Origin: Actinomadura montaniterrae
GTDB lineage: Bacteria; Actinomycetota; Actinomycetes; Streptosporangiales; Streptosporangiaceae
Assembly: GCF_008923365.1 (NCBI RefSeq)
Contig: NZ_WBMR01000039.1
Coordinates: 1 to 57,499, forward strand
Reading direction: 5' to 3'
DNA: 57,499 nt
Shown here: positions 41,654 to 50,441 of the stretch, piece after piece
Layout of the letters: every line of letters begins with the position of its first letter
Numbering within the stretch: the stretch's first letter is position 1
Translations under genes and position numbers: made by a program
The notes under the pieces: generated by a model
Told to the model about the DNA's origin: nothing
Seen by the model: the letters and a program-made list of their open reading frames with translations, nothing else
The model's database searches: none

Positions 41654-42921
41654 AACCCGCGCTGCTCGATCGCGTGCGCCTCCCTCGCCAGCTCCTCCTG
41701 GAAATCGGGATGGGCGATGGCGACGAGGCGGCGGGCGCGCTCGGCGAGCGGCCTGCCCTTGAGCTCGGCCGCCCCGAACTCGGTGACGATCACGTCCGCG
41801 TCGCTCCGGGCCGTGGTGACCGGGCCCGACAGCGCGGCGGTGATCCTGCTGACGGTGCCGCGCCGCGCCGTGGCGGGCAGCGCGATGATCGCGTGCCCGC
41901 CGGGCGAGCGCGCGCCCGCCCGGACGAAGTCCGCCTGCCCGCCGGTGCCGCCCAGGTAGGCGGGGCCCGTCTGCTCGGCGTTCACCTGGCCGGTCAGATC
42001 CACCTCGACCGCGGAGTTCAGCGTCACCAGCCTCTCCAGCCGCGCGAGGACCGCCGCGTCGTGGGTGTAGTCCGCGGCGCGCATGCGGATCGCCGGGTTG
42101 CGGTCGGCGAACCGGTAGAGGCGCTCCGTGCCGATCAGCGCGCCGGTGACGGACACGCCCCGGTCGATGGGCTTGCGGGCGTTGGTGACGACGCCCGCCT
42201 CGACCAGGTCGACCAGCCCGTCCCCGATCATGCCGGAGTGGACGCCGAGGTCCGCGCGGTCGTGGAGGAGGCGGAGCAGCGCGTCCGGGACGGCGCCGAT
42301 CCCGGTCTGGACGACCGAGCCGTCCTCGATGTAGGCGGCGGCGTGCTCCGCGATGGCCCGGTCGGTCGCGCCGATCGTCGCCGGAGGGACCTCGACCGGG
42401 GGCCGCGAGACGTGCACCGCGCAGTCGATCCCGGCGGCGGGGAGCACCTCCCCGTACGTGCGGGGCACCCGCTCGTTCACCTCGGCGATGACGACGCGCG
42501 CCTTCGCCGCGGCGGCGCGGACGTGGTCGCTGATGAGGCCGAGGCTGTGGTCCCCGTCCGCGCCGGCGGGGGCGACCTGGACGAACGCGGCGTCGCACCG
42601 CAGGATCCCCGCCTCGATCATCGGACCGATCTGGCCGACGTGGCAGGGGACGACGGTGAGCCGGTGCTTCGCGGAGAGGGCGCGCAGCGCGCCGATCGCC
42701 CCCATGCTGGACACGGCGACGCCGTCCATCGCGTCCGGGGTGAGGAGGCCGGAGAAGCTCGTCGCGATGAAGACCGACAGGCCGCCGATGGCGGGGCCCT
42801 GCTCGATCAGGGCCTCGACCAGCGTGGTCGGCTCGCCGCACGCCTGCCCCACGACGATGTGGTCCCCGGGGCGCAGGAACCGGCTCAGGTCGAGCCCGGC
42901 GGGATCCGTGACGGTCTTCAC
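41650..42921 (-). CDS. Acetyl-CoA hydrolase/transferase-family CoA-transferase
   Basis: A 423-residue class I CoA-transferase of the acetyl-CoA hydrolase/4-hydroxybutyrate CoA-transferase family. Recognisable are RVVIAEVNERVPRTYG (catalytic Glu region), VVQTGIGAVPDALL, LGVHSGMIGDG and the C-terminal VTEFGAAELKGRPLAERARRLVAIAHPDF. It would transfer CoA between acetyl-CoA and another acid. GTG 42921 overlaps the stop of the CitE-like gene (GTGA). Last gene of a three-gene minus-strand operon starting at the GntR operator at 45029. Confidence 0.9.
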   Translation of the reverse strand: MKTVTDPAGLDLSRFLRPGDHIVVGQACGEPTTLVEALIEQGPAIGGLSVFIATSFSGLLTPDAMDGVAVSSMGAIGALRALSAKHRLTVVPCHVGQIGPMIEAGILRCDAAFVQVAPAGADGDHSLGLISDHVRAAAAKARVVIAEVNERVPRTYGEVLPAAGIDCAVHVSRPPVEVPPATIGATDRAIAEHAAAYIEDGSVVQTGIGAVPDALLRLLHDRADLGVHSGMIGDGLVDLVEAGVVTNARKPIDRGVSVTGALIGTERLYRFADRNPAIRMRAADYTHDAAVLARLERLVTLNSAVEVDLTGQVNAEQTGPAYLGGTGGQADFVRAGARSPGGHAIIALPATARRGTVSRITAALSGPVTTARSDADVIVTEFGAAELKGRPLAERARRLVAIAHPDFQEELAREAHAIEQRGF

Positions 42922-43811
42922 GCGCGTCCCGCCTGGGCGAGCAGCGCCCGCGCGCGGGCGAGGTGGGGACGGTCGAGCATGGCGCCGTCGTGGGCGAGGG
43001 TGCCCGCGCCCGGGTTGGCGTCGAACAGGTCGACGATCTCCTGCGCGGCGGCCACTTCCGCGTCCGTGGGGGTGAAGGCCGCGTTGATCACCTCGACCTG
43101 GGCGGGGTGGATGGCGAGCATGCCGCGGTAGCCGTCCCGGCGCACCCGCGCGGCCCGCGCGCGCAGCCCGTCCAGGTCGCGGAAGTCGCCGTGGATGGTG
43201 TCGACCGGGACCGCTCCTGCGGCGGCGGCGCCGAGGAGGCACAGGCTCCGGGCCAGTTCGTAGGTGAACCCGTACTCGCCGTCGGCGGTGCGGTTGCCGG
43301 AGGCGCCCACCGCGTCGGCGAGGTCCTCGGCGCCCCAGGTCATCGCGACCAGGCGCGGCGCGCCCGCGTAGGTGCCGATGGTGAACATGGCCTCGGCCGT
43401 CTCCGTCACCAGCGCGATGACCTTGGTCGAGCCCTCCTCGGTGCCCGCCGAGACCTCCAGCGCGGACAGGTAGTGGTCGAGCCTCTCCACGTCCGCGCGG
43501 CCGCGCGCCTTGGGGAGCATGACGCCGCCCGGGCGGGCGGGCATCACCGCCGCCAGGTCCGCCAGCGCGTGCGGGCCGTCGAGCGGGTTGATGCGCACCC
43601 AGAGCCGGTCTCTGCCGTCGTCCGGGCGGGAACGCAGGAAGTCCGCGACCATCGTCCGGGCGGACGGCTTGCGCTCTTCGGCGACCGCGTCCTCCAGGTC
43701 GAAGAGCACGATGTCGGCCGGAGACGCCGTGGCCTTCTCCATCTTCCGTTCGCTGTCGCCGGGAGCGAACAGCCACGAGCGTGCGGAGAACGTTTCCGCG
43801 CCTTGGGTCAT
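42918..43811 (-). CDS. HpcH/HpaI aldolase / CitE-like lyase, copy 2
   Basis: A 297-residue CitE-like protein, closer to the classical form than copy 1. It has SWLFAPGDSERKMEKA at the N-terminus, VLFDLEDAV, VWVRINPLDG-like RLWVRINPLDGP, ALVTETAEAMF, WGAEDLADA and LAIHPAQV. Members cleave citramalyl-CoA, malyl-CoA or citryl groups. ATG 43811 is used because ATGA overlaps the stop of the family III CoA-transferase; ATG 43823 in the same frame is possible. The CaiB-CitE order repeats that at 5603-7734. Confidence 0.9.
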   Translation of the reverse strand: MTQGAETFSARSWLFAPGDSERKMEKATASPADIVLFDLEDAVAEERKPSARTMVADFLRSRPDDGRDRLWVRINPLDGPHALADLAAVMPARPGGVMLPKARGRADVERLDHYLSALEVSAGTEEGSTKVIALVTETAEAMFTIGTYAGAPRLVAMTWGAEDLADAVGASGNRTADGEYGFTYELARSLCLLGAAAAGAVPVDTIHGDFRDLDGLRARAARVRRDGYRGMLAIHPAQVEVINAAFTPTDAEVAAAQEIVDLFDANPGAGTLAHDGAMLDRPHLARARALLAQAGRA

Positions 43812-44971
43812 TTCCGGTCCCATCCCATTTCGTCCAGTACTTCCGCCGTGTGGGCGCCGAGCCTCGGGGCCGGGCCGGCGACCCGGCCCGGCGTCCGCGA
43901 GAACCAGGCCGGCGTCCCAGGGAACCGCACCGGCCCGTTCGGCGTGTCGACCGTCTCGAAGAAGCCGACGGCGTTCAGGTGCGGATCGTCGAACAGCTCG
44001 TCCAGGGTGCGGACCGGCGCGGCGGGAATGTCCAGGGACGAGAGCAGCTCCAGCCATTCCCGCGTCGTGCGCTGCATGAACGTCTCGCCGAGCAGCGCGT
44101 AAACGGTGTCGATCTGCCGGGCCCGCTGTTCGAGGGTGGCGAAATGCTCGCCCGCCCATTCCGGCTTCACGGCCTCGACGAACGCCGACCACTGCTTGTC
44201 GTTGTACACGAGCGCGGAGACGTGACCGTCCTTGGTGCGGTACGGCCTCCGGTTCCGGGAGACCGCGCGCGGATAGACCGCAGGGCCCAGCGGAGGGGTG
44301 AACAGCGCGCCGTTGGCGTGCTCGACCAGCATGAACGCGGCCATCGTCTCGAACATCGCGACCTCGACCTCCTGGCCCTCGCCGGTCCGCTCGCGATGGA
44401 ACAGCGCCATCATGGTGGCGTACAGCGCCGTTATCCCGGCGACCTTGTCGGCCATGATCGTCCCGACGTAGCCCGCCTCGCCGGTCAGCTGCTCCTGGAC
44501 GGACGGCAGCCCGCATTCCGCCTGGATCGTGTCGTCGTAGGCGGTACGGCCCGCGTCCGGCCCGCGCCGTCCGTAGCCGTAGCAGTTGGTGTAGACGATC
44601 GACGGGTTGATCGCGGCCACGTCGGGATAGGCGAACCCCAGCCCGTCGATCGCCCTCGCGCGCATCGAATGGATGAAGACGTCGCCGCGCTCGATGAGGC
44701 CGCGCAGGGCGTCCTTTCCTTCGCCGGTGCGCAGGTCGAGCACCACGCTGCGCTTGCCGCGGTTGACGTTGACGAAGACGCCGGCCATTCCCGGTTCGGG
44801 CCCGGCCGAGATCCGCCGGGTGTTGTCGCCGGCGGGAGGTTCGACCTTGATGACGTCCGCCCCCATGTCGGCCATGACCTGGGTGCAGTGCGCGCCCATC
44901 ACCATCGCCGTCAGGTCGACGACCCGCACTCCCGACAGCGGGCCCGGATGGTGTCCGCGTTCGTCCGACAT
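43808..44971 (-). CDS. CaiB/BaiF-type (family III) CoA-transferase, copy 2
   Basis: A 387-residue family III CoA-transferase. It starts LSGVRVVDLTAMVMGAHCTQVMADMGADVIKVEPP and has NRGKRSVVLDLR and GEGQEVEVAMFETMAAF, where the catalytic acidic residue is expected near MFE. Only distant similarity to copy 1 is apparent, so the two pairs are not recent duplicates. First gene of the minus-strand operon; the ATG is 57 bp from the GntR operator 2. Confidence 0.92.
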   Translation of the reverse strand: MSDERGHHPGPLSGVRVVDLTAMVMGAHCTQVMADMGADVIKVEPPAGDNTRRISAGPEPGMAGVFVNVNRGKRSVVLDLRTGEGKDALRGLIERGDVFIHSMRARAIDGLGFAYPDVAAINPSIVYTNCYGYGRRGPDAGRTAYDDTIQAECGLPSVQEQLTGEAGYVGTIMADKVAGITALYATMMALFHRERTGEGQEVEVAMFETMAAFMLVEHANGALFTPPLGPAVYPRAVSRNRRPYRTKDGHVSALVYNDKQWSAFVEAVKPEWAGEHFATLEQRARQIDTVYALLGETFMQRTTREWLELLSSLDIPAAPVRTLDELFDDPHLNAVGFFETVDTPNGPVRFPGTPAWFSRTPGRVAGPAPRLGAHTAEVLDEMGWDRK

Positions 44972-45028
44972 CGGCCGCTCCCACCGGATTCTCGCGCCCG
45001 GGAACCCTGTATCCAGATGATGCTGTCA

Positions 45029-45042
45029 ATCCTTACAAGGAT
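45029..45042. promoter_or_regulatory. GntR-type operator 2 (perfect ATCCTTACAAGGAT)
   Basis: A perfect inverted repeat with arms ATCCTT and AAGGAT around AC. It lies in the 89-bp region between the divergent CoA-transferase and ligase genes, 18 bp before the ligase ATG, so binding would block transcription of both units. Confidence 0.7.
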
Positions 45043-45060
45043 GATGATATCAAGAGGGTC

Positions 45061-46575
45061 ATGAGGAGCACCGAAGCCGGCGCCGCCCCTCCGCCCTCCA
45101 TCGCCGCCGTGCTGGACGCACCGCTCGCCGCGCGGCCCCGCGCCACCGCGATCGAGGCGGCCTCCGGCGCCTGGTCGTACGCCGAACTCGACGACCGGGC
45201 GCGGAGAGCGGCCGGTGCGCTGTGGTCGCTCGGGGTGCGGCAAGGGGACCGCGTCGCCGCGTGCCTGCCCAACGACCTGGACATCGTGGCGGCCTTCCAC
45301 GGCGCCCAGCGGATCGGCGCGGTGTGGGCGGGGATCGGCGAGGCGCTCGCGCCCGCCGAGCAGGAGGAGCTGCACGGCATCTGCGATCCGGCGGTCGTCC
45401 TCGCCGGGCCGCGCTGCCGCCTCGACGTGCCGGGCCGCGTCGACCCCGACCGGTGGGCGCGGCTCATGGCGGGGGAGGGGTCCGCCCCGGAAGTCGCGCT
45501 CGACGTCGACGCGCCCGCCGGGATCGCGTTCACCAGCGGGACGTCGGGACGGCCGAAGGCCGTCGTGCACAGCCAGCGCAACCTGCTCCTACCGGGCGCG
45601 GTGCTCGTCGCCACCCGAGGCTGGGGCCCGGAGCTGCGCAAAGGCGACGGCTTCCCGCTCACGATCCTCAACCTCATGGTCCTGTCGACCCTGCTCGCCG
45701 CGCAGGCCGGCGGATGCTCGGTCATCATGGACCGGCGCGACGCCGACGGCCTGGCCGGCTGGATCTCCGAGCGCGGCGTCACCGCGTGGAACGGCGCCCC
45801 CGCGCAGCTCTACGACCTCGCCCGGCGCCCCGACCTCGGCCTCGGCCCGCTCCAGGAGGCGTGGAGCGGGGGCGGCGACACCTCCGACGCGCTGCGCGAG
45901 GCCTTCTCCGCGACGCACGGCCTCGTGCCCCGGGCCACCTACGGCCTGACCGAGGCGCCGACCGTCGTGTCCATCGACCCGCCCGGCGAGCAGTGGCGCC
46001 CGAGCACGAGCGGGCGCGTGCTGCCCCACCTCGACGTCGCCGCCTACGACGACGACGGCCGCCTCCCCGCAGGTGAGCCGGGCGAGCTGCGGCTCAGCGC
46101 CGCGACCTCGGGCCCCTGGGCGGGGGCTTGGACGCCGCTGCTCGGCTACTGGGAGAACGGCCGGGTCCGCCCGCCGGAACCCGGCCCCGTGCCCACCGGC
46201 GACATCGGTACGGTCGACGCCGACGGATGGCTGACCGTGCTCGACCGCAAGAAGCTGGTCATCGTCAGGGGCGGCGCGAACGTCTACCCCCTCGAAGTGG
46301 AGCGGGTGCTCCTGGCGCATCCCGGCGTCGCCAACGCGGCGGTGTGCGGGGTGCCCGACGACCGCCTCGGGCAGCGGGTGGCCGCCGTCGTGGAGAGCGC
46401 CGGCGCGCGGCTCGACGTCGCGGCGCTCACCGAGGCGTGCCGCCGGGAGCTCGCGCCCTACAAGGTGCCGGAGATCTGGAAGCGGGTCGACGCGCTGCCG
46501 GTCAACGCCATGGGGAAGGTACAGCGCGCCGGGCTGGCCGACCTGGTCGCACGGGACGCGCCGGGCGACCGGTGA
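45061..46575 (+). CDS. Class I adenylate-forming ligase (acyl-CoA synthetase-like)
   Basis: A 504-residue AMP-binding protein. P-loop FTSGTSGRPKAVVHS, A5 ATYGLTEAPTV, A7 PTGDIGTVDADGWLTVLDRKKLVIVRGG (~380-408), and Lys in NAMGKVQRAGL. It is shorter than most fatty acyl-CoA synthetases because the N-terminal region is compact. It activates an organic acid with ATP and CoA. GAGGG lies only about three bases before the ATG, so translation may be leaderless or from a weak site. The next SDR gene follows after 29 bp. Confidence 0.9.
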   Translation: MRSTEAGAAPPPSIAAVLDAPLAARPRATAIEAASGAWSYAELDDRARRAAGALWSLGVRQGDRVAACLPNDLDIVAAFHGAQRIGAVWAGIGEALAPAEQEELHGICDPAVVLAGPRCRLDVPGRVDPDRWARLMAGEGSAPEVALDVDAPAGIAFTSGTSGRPKAVVHSQRNLLLPGAVLVATRGWGPELRKGDGFPLTILNLMVLSTLLAAQAGGCSVIMDRRDADGLAGWISERGVTAWNGAPAQLYDLARRPDLGLGPLQEAWSGGGDTSDALREAFSATHGLVPRATYGLTEAPTVVSIDPPGEQWRPSTSGRVLPHLDVAAYDDDGRLPAGEPGELRLSAATSGPWAGAWTPLLGYWENGRVRPPEPGPVPTGDIGTVDADGWLTVLDRKKLVIVRGGANVYPLEVERVLLAHPGVANAAVCGVPDDRLGQRVAAVVESAGARLDVAALTEACRRELAPYKVPEIWKRVDALPVNAMGKVQRAGLADLVARDAPGDR

Positions 46576-46604
46576 ATCCGGAGCTTCAGCAAAGGGAGGC
46601 GCGC

Positions 46605-47378
46605 GTGGACGCGGATGCCGCCGCACGCGGGATGTTCGGTCTCGACGGCCGGGTGGCGATCGTGGCGGGAGCCTCGTCCGGGCTGGGCGCCGCGGTCGCG
46701 CGCGCACTGGCCGCGTTCGGTGCCCGGGTCGGCCTGGTGGCGCGCCGCAGGGACAGGCTGGACGCGCTCGCCGCGGAGATCGGCGGCCTGGCCGTCGCCT
46801 GCGACCTGTCCGACCCCGAGCGGGCCGGGACGGTCGTGCCGGCGGTGGCGGACGGGCTCGGCCCGCCGGAGATCCTCGTCAACGCGGCGGGCGCCATGTT
46901 CACCGAGGAGCGCGCCGAGTCCGAACCGCTCGACGCCGTCCGCGCGACCCTGGACCTCAACCTGGTGGCGCCGTTCGTGCTGGCGCAGGCGGTCTACCCG
47001 CACATGCGCGCGGCCGGGCGGGGCTCCATCGTCAACGTCTCGTCCATCAGCGGACGGGTCGGCGTGCCGGGGATCCCGCAGGCGTCCTACGCGGCGAGCA
47101 AGGCGGGCCTGTCCGGCCTCACCGCCGAGCTGGCCGTGCAGTGGGCGCGGCACTCGATCCGGGTGAACACGGTGGCGCCGGGTTTCTTCCGCAGCGAGAT
47201 CACCAGCCCGCTGTACGAGAACGAGCGGCCGGCCGAGTACCTGCGCCGCAACACGCCGCTCCCGAAGGAGGGCGGCGCGGACGACATCGTCGGCGCCATC
47301 GTCTGGCTCGCTGGGGACGCCGCGAGCTACGTCACGGGGCAGACGATCGTCGTCGACGGAGGATGGACCGCCCGGTAG
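46605..47378 (+). CDS. SDR-family oxidoreductase
   Basis: A 257-residue classical SDR. AGASSGLGAAVA, NAAGAMF, SSISG...YAASK and VTGQTIVVDGGW are all present. GTG 46605 is chosen over GTG 46572 because AAAGGGAGG lies five bases upstream of it. It shares its transcript with the ligase and converges on the GntR gene with 12 bp between the stops. Probably a 3-hydroxyacyl or ring-alcohol dehydrogenase. Confidence 0.9.
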   Translation: MDADAAARGMFGLDGRVAIVAGASSGLGAAVARALAAFGARVGLVARRRDRLDALAAEIGGLAVACDLSDPERAGTVVPAVADGLGPPEILVNAAGAMFTEERAESEPLDAVRATLDLNLVAPFVLAQAVYPHMRAAGRGSIVNVSSISGRVGVPGIPQASYAASKAGLSGLTAELAVQWARHSIRVNTVAPGFFRSEITSPLYENERPAEYLRRNTPLPKEGGADDIVGAIVWLAGDAASYVTGQTIVVDGGWTAR

Positions 47379-47390
47379 CCCGCGCCTCCG

Positions 47391-48197
47391 TCAGTGGCGC
47401 GCGCGCACGCCGGACTGGATCGCCTGCCGGGCGGCGGGCGACGCGGCGTTGACGATCCCGTCGTCGAAACGCTCCAGGAGCAGGGACTGGGTCGCGGTGA
47501 GGTGCGCGCAGGCGACCCGCTCCGCCTCCCCGGCGCGCCCGGCGGCGATGTCGTCGACGATCCGGCGGTGGGTGCGGACGGACGTCATCGCCTCGTCCCG
47601 GGTCGGGTACTCGCCGCGCCGGGTGAGCGCCTCGGCCCACGCCTCCTCCTGCGCCGACCACAGCGCGACGAGGCTGCCGACGACGTTGCGGACCGTCGCG
47701 TTCGGGGTGAAGGCGACGAGGAGGTCGTGGAACTCGCGGGCGGTCTGGGTGAACGCGACGCCGTCGTCCACCAGCGCGGTGCACTCCTCGACGTTGGCGC
47801 GCAGGGCGGGGACGACGGCCTCCGCGCGGTCCTCGCGCCGCGCGCACTCGGCGGCGCACAGCGGTTCCAGCATCCGCAGCCCGGCCGCCAGGTCGCCGAG
47901 CGAGACCCGGTCGCCCTGGAGCGCGAGGCCGAGGTGGTACGCGGCCGACGACTGGTCCGGCCGGTGCACCTCGGCGCCGCCGACGTTGCCGCGCCGGACC
48001 GTCACCAGGCCCTCGGTCTCCAGGATGCGCAGCGCCTCCCGCACCGAGGGGTAGCTCACGCCGAACTCCTTGACCAGCTGGTCCTGGGTGGGGAGCGCGT
48101 AGTCGTAGTCGCTGGCGAGGATGCGGGTGCGCAGCTCGCCGGCGACGGTCTCGGCGATGCGGTGCTGGTGGACTCGGCTGCGTCGCGGTGTCGTCAC
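47391..48197 (-). CDS. GntR-family (FadR/FCD subfamily) transcriptional regulator
   Basis: A 268-residue regulator. The winged helix-turn-helix lies at ~15-80 (ALPTQDQLVKEFGVSYPSVREALRILETEGLV) and an FCD ligand domain at ~95-240 (LRMLEPLCAAECARR, FHDLLVAFTPN, HRRIVDDIAAG), with His/Asp residues that bind a metal in this family. It is divergent from the acyl-CoA dehydrogenase operon and has an ATCCTTACAATGAT repeat in that gap. The same repeat lies at 31629 and 45029, so it probably represses all six flanking transcription units until an acyl-CoA or acid effector binds (inference). The start is GTG. Confidence 0.92.
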   Translation of the reverse strand: MTTPRRSRVHQHRIAETVAGELRTRILASDYDYALPTQDQLVKEFGVSYPSVREALRILETEGLVTVRRGNVGGAEVHRPDQSSAAYHLGLALQGDRVSLGDLAAGLRMLEPLCAAECARREDRAEAVVPALRANVEECTALVDDGVAFTQTAREFHDLLVAFTPNATVRNVVGSLVALWSAQEEAWAEALTRRGEYPTRDEAMTSVRTHRRIVDDIAAGRAGEAERVACAHLTATQSLLLERFDDGIVNAASPAARQAIQSGVRARH

Positions 48198-48272
48198 GCA
48201 GGCCGCTTCCCGTGGAGCTGAGGGACCATGCGGCGAGTCTACCGTGACCGGATAACCAAAGGCAGTATTGCA

Positions 48273-48286
48273 ATCCTTACAATGAT
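48273..48286. promoter_or_regulatory. GntR-type operator 3 overlapping a -10-like TACAAT
   Basis: ATCCTTACAATGAT, one mismatch from the perfect site at 45029. An outer CAATC/GATTG pair extends it to 18 bp. TACAAT (48278-48283) is a good -10 box for the acyl-CoA dehydrogenase gene and sits inside the repeat, as expected for a repressor site. Confidence 0.65.
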
Positions 48287-48304
48287 TGAAATAGCGTCGT
48301 CGGC

Positions 48305-49450
48305 ATGGACTTCACGATGGGCGAGGCCGCCACCGCCCTCCGCGGCGACCTGCGCAGGCTGGTCGCCGAGCACGTCCCGCCCGGCTTCCTCGGGGCCTTC
48401 ACCGACGACCCGTCCGACCTGGAGACCGCGCAGCGCTTCTGCCGCCTGCTCGCCGACCGCGGGCTGCTCTGCCTCGCCTGGCCCGGGGAGTACGGCGGCG
48501 CGGACGCCTCGGTGTGGGAGCAGACCGTCGTCCGCGAGGAGATGTGGGCGCACCACGAGCCCCGCGGCGCGCAGTACATGGGCGTCAACTGGGTGGGGCC
48601 GACGATCATGCGGCACGGCACGGCGGAGCAGCGCCGCCGGCACCTGCCGCCGATCGCGCGCGGCGAGGTCATCTGGTGCCAGGGGTTCAGCGAGCCCGAC
48701 GCCGGCTCCGACCTCGCGGCGCTGCGCACGTCCGCCCGTTGGGACGGCGGCGCCTGGCGCATCTCCGGCCAGAAGATCTGGACGTCCTACGCCGGCATGG
48801 CGCAGTGGTGCTTCCTGCTCGCCCGCACCTCGACGGGGGAGCGGCGGCAGCACGGGCTGACGATCTTCCTCGTGCCGATGGACGCGCCGGGCATCGAGGT
48901 CAGGCCGATCGCGTCGATGATGGGGCCGCACCACCTCAACGAGGTCTTCTTCAGCGACCTGCGGGTGACCGGCGCGGACGTCCTCGGCGCCGTCGACCGG
49001 GGATGGGAGGTGGTGCAGGAGGTGCTGTCGTTCGAGCGCGTCGGCATCGCCCGCTACGCCCGGTGCGAGCGGCTGCTCCAGGCGGCGCCCGCGGTGCTCG
49101 GCGACCGGTGGGACGACCTGCCGGACGAGCTGCGCGGGCGGTGGGCCCGGATGCTGACGCACTGCCGGCGCGCGCGCCTGCTCGCCTACGAGGTGGTGGC
49201 GAGACAGGCCAAGGGCGCGGTGCGGCCCGCCGACGCGGCCGCGTACCGGATCGCGGTGACCCGGCTCGACCAGGACAGCGCCGACGTGCTGATGGAGATC
49301 GTCGCGTCGGCCGAACCGGATGGAGCGGAGGCCCGCCGGTTCCGCCTGCGCGTCGAGGACCACTGGCGCTACTCCCGGGCGTCCACGGTCGCGTCGGGGA
49401 GCATCGAGATGCAGCAGATCCTGCTGTCCCGATCGCTGCTGGCGTCATGA
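48305..49450 (+). CDS. Acyl-CoA dehydrogenase (subunit with conserved FAD/substrate motif)
   Basis: A 381-residue acyl-CoA dehydrogenase. The FAD-contact motif is CQGFSEPDAGSDLA and the C-terminus is SGSIEMQQILLSRSLL. The Glu that acts as base in the YEGT motif of medium-chain enzymes is not there (ASGSIEMQ). It oxidises acyl-CoA to enoyl-CoA and passes electrons to ETF. It is the first gene of a four-gene acyl-CoA dehydrogenase operon and is followed by a degenerate homologue, as in the heteromeric FadE pairs of actinobacterial steroid catabolism. Confidence 0.92.
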   Translation: MDFTMGEAATALRGDLRRLVAEHVPPGFLGAFTDDPSDLETAQRFCRLLADRGLLCLAWPGEYGGADASVWEQTVVREEMWAHHEPRGAQYMGVNWVGPTIMRHGTAEQRRRHLPPIARGEVIWCQGFSEPDAGSDLAALRTSARWDGGAWRISGQKIWTSYAGMAQWCFLLARTSTGERRQHGLTIFLVPMDAPGIEVRPIASMMGPHHLNEVFFSDLRVTGADVLGAVDRGWEVVQEVLSFERVGIARYARCERLLQAAPAVLGDRWDDLPDELRGRWARMLTHCRRARLLAYEVVARQAKGAVRPADAAAYRIAVTRLDQDSADVLMEIVASAEPDGAEARRFRLRVEDHWRYSRASTVASGSIEMQQILLSRSLLAS

Positions 49451-49487
49451 CCGGCCCGCTGAGCACCGCCCTTACGGCCGGCACCGC

Positions 49488-50441
49488 ATGAACATCGACC
49501 TGAGCGAAGAGGCCGCCGAGTACGGGCGGCAGGCGGTCCGGGCGTTCGAGGCGGCCGGCGGCGACGACCTCGTCCGGCAGGCCGAACGCGAACCCAAGCG
49601 CAGAGCGGCGCTCGTCGGGCCGGTCCTGGACGAGCTGGGCGCGCTCGACCTCGACCCGCGCGGCGATGCGGCGGAACTGGAGGCGGCGGCGGCGCTGTGC
49701 CGCGCCGCGGGCTACTTCGCCGTCCCGTTCCCGGTGGCCGAGCGCCTGTCCCGGCCGGCCGGTGCCGACGGGCTGCTCGTCGTCGACGGCGCCCGTCCAG
49801 CCGCCGCCGTCGCGGGGCTCGACCTGAGCTGGACGGCCGTGACGCTGGACGGCCGGCGCTGCGACGCCGCCGCGCGGGCACCGGAGGGCCCACCCCGCAC
49901 GTCGGCGTTCGTCACCGGACTGGACCTGCGACCGGCCGGCGCCGGCGGAGAGTGCGCGCGAGACCTCGCCCTCGGCCTGGTCCTGCCGTGCTGGACGCTG
50001 CTCGGGATGCTCGACCGAGCGATCGACCTCACCCGGGAGCACGTCCTCCTCCGCGAGCAGTTCGGGCAGGCGCTCGCGCGGTTCCAGGGCGTGCGCTTCC
50101 AGCTCACCGAGGCCGAGGTCGAGCGCAGCGGTGCCGAGGCGCTGGCGAAGTACGCGCTCTGGAGCGTCCAGGACCACCGCGGCGAGGCGGCCGACGACGC
50201 GCTCGCGCTGCGGCTCGCGGCCGTCGAGGCGGCCGACGTCGTCTTCCGCGTCGCGCATCAGCTGCACGGCGCGTTCGGCTTCTGCGATGAGGCGTTCCTG
50301 TCCTGGCTGTCCCGGTACGGCCAGCCGCTGCGGCGCCTGCCGCTGGGGCCCGCCGGGACGCGCGACCGGCTGACGCGCAGCCTGGGCCGGCGCGGCCTGA
50401 CCGGGCCGTTCGGCGAGGCGCGGGAGCGTGCGGCGCGATGA
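49488..50441 (+). CDS. Acyl-CoA dehydrogenase-like partner subunit (degenerate)
   Basis: A 317-residue acyl-CoA dehydrogenase-fold protein without the SEPxAGSD segment and with a shortened middle beta domain. The C-terminal helical domain is recognisable (REHVLLREQFGQALARFQGVRFQ, VAHQLHGAFGFCDE). Such subunits in FadE/ChsE-type enzymes complete the active site of a paired full-length subunit, here probably 48305-49450 (inference). It starts 37 bp after that gene and its stop overlaps the next ATG (ATGA). Confidence 0.85.
   Translation: MNIDLSEEAAEYGRQAVRAFEAAGGDDLVRQAEREPKRRAALVGPVLDELGALDLDPRGDAAELEAAAALCRAAGYFAVPFPVAERLSRPAGADGLLVVDGARPAAAVAGLDLSWTAVTLDGRRCDAAARAPEGPPRTSAFVTGLDLRPAGAGGECARDLALGLVLPCWTLLGMLDRAIDLTREHVLLREQFGQALARFQGVRFQLTEAEVERSGAEALAKYALWSVQDHRGEAADDALALRLAAVEAADVVFRVAHQLHGAFGFCDEAFLSWLSRYGQPLRRLPLGPAGTRDRLTRSLGRRGLTGPFGEARERAAR

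Noticed and set aside
40249..43131. Long plus-strand open frame spanning the aldehyde dehydrogenase and CoA-transferase region
   Set aside because: It is a shadow of an aldehyde dehydrogenase and of genes on the other strand; no recognisable protein sequence.
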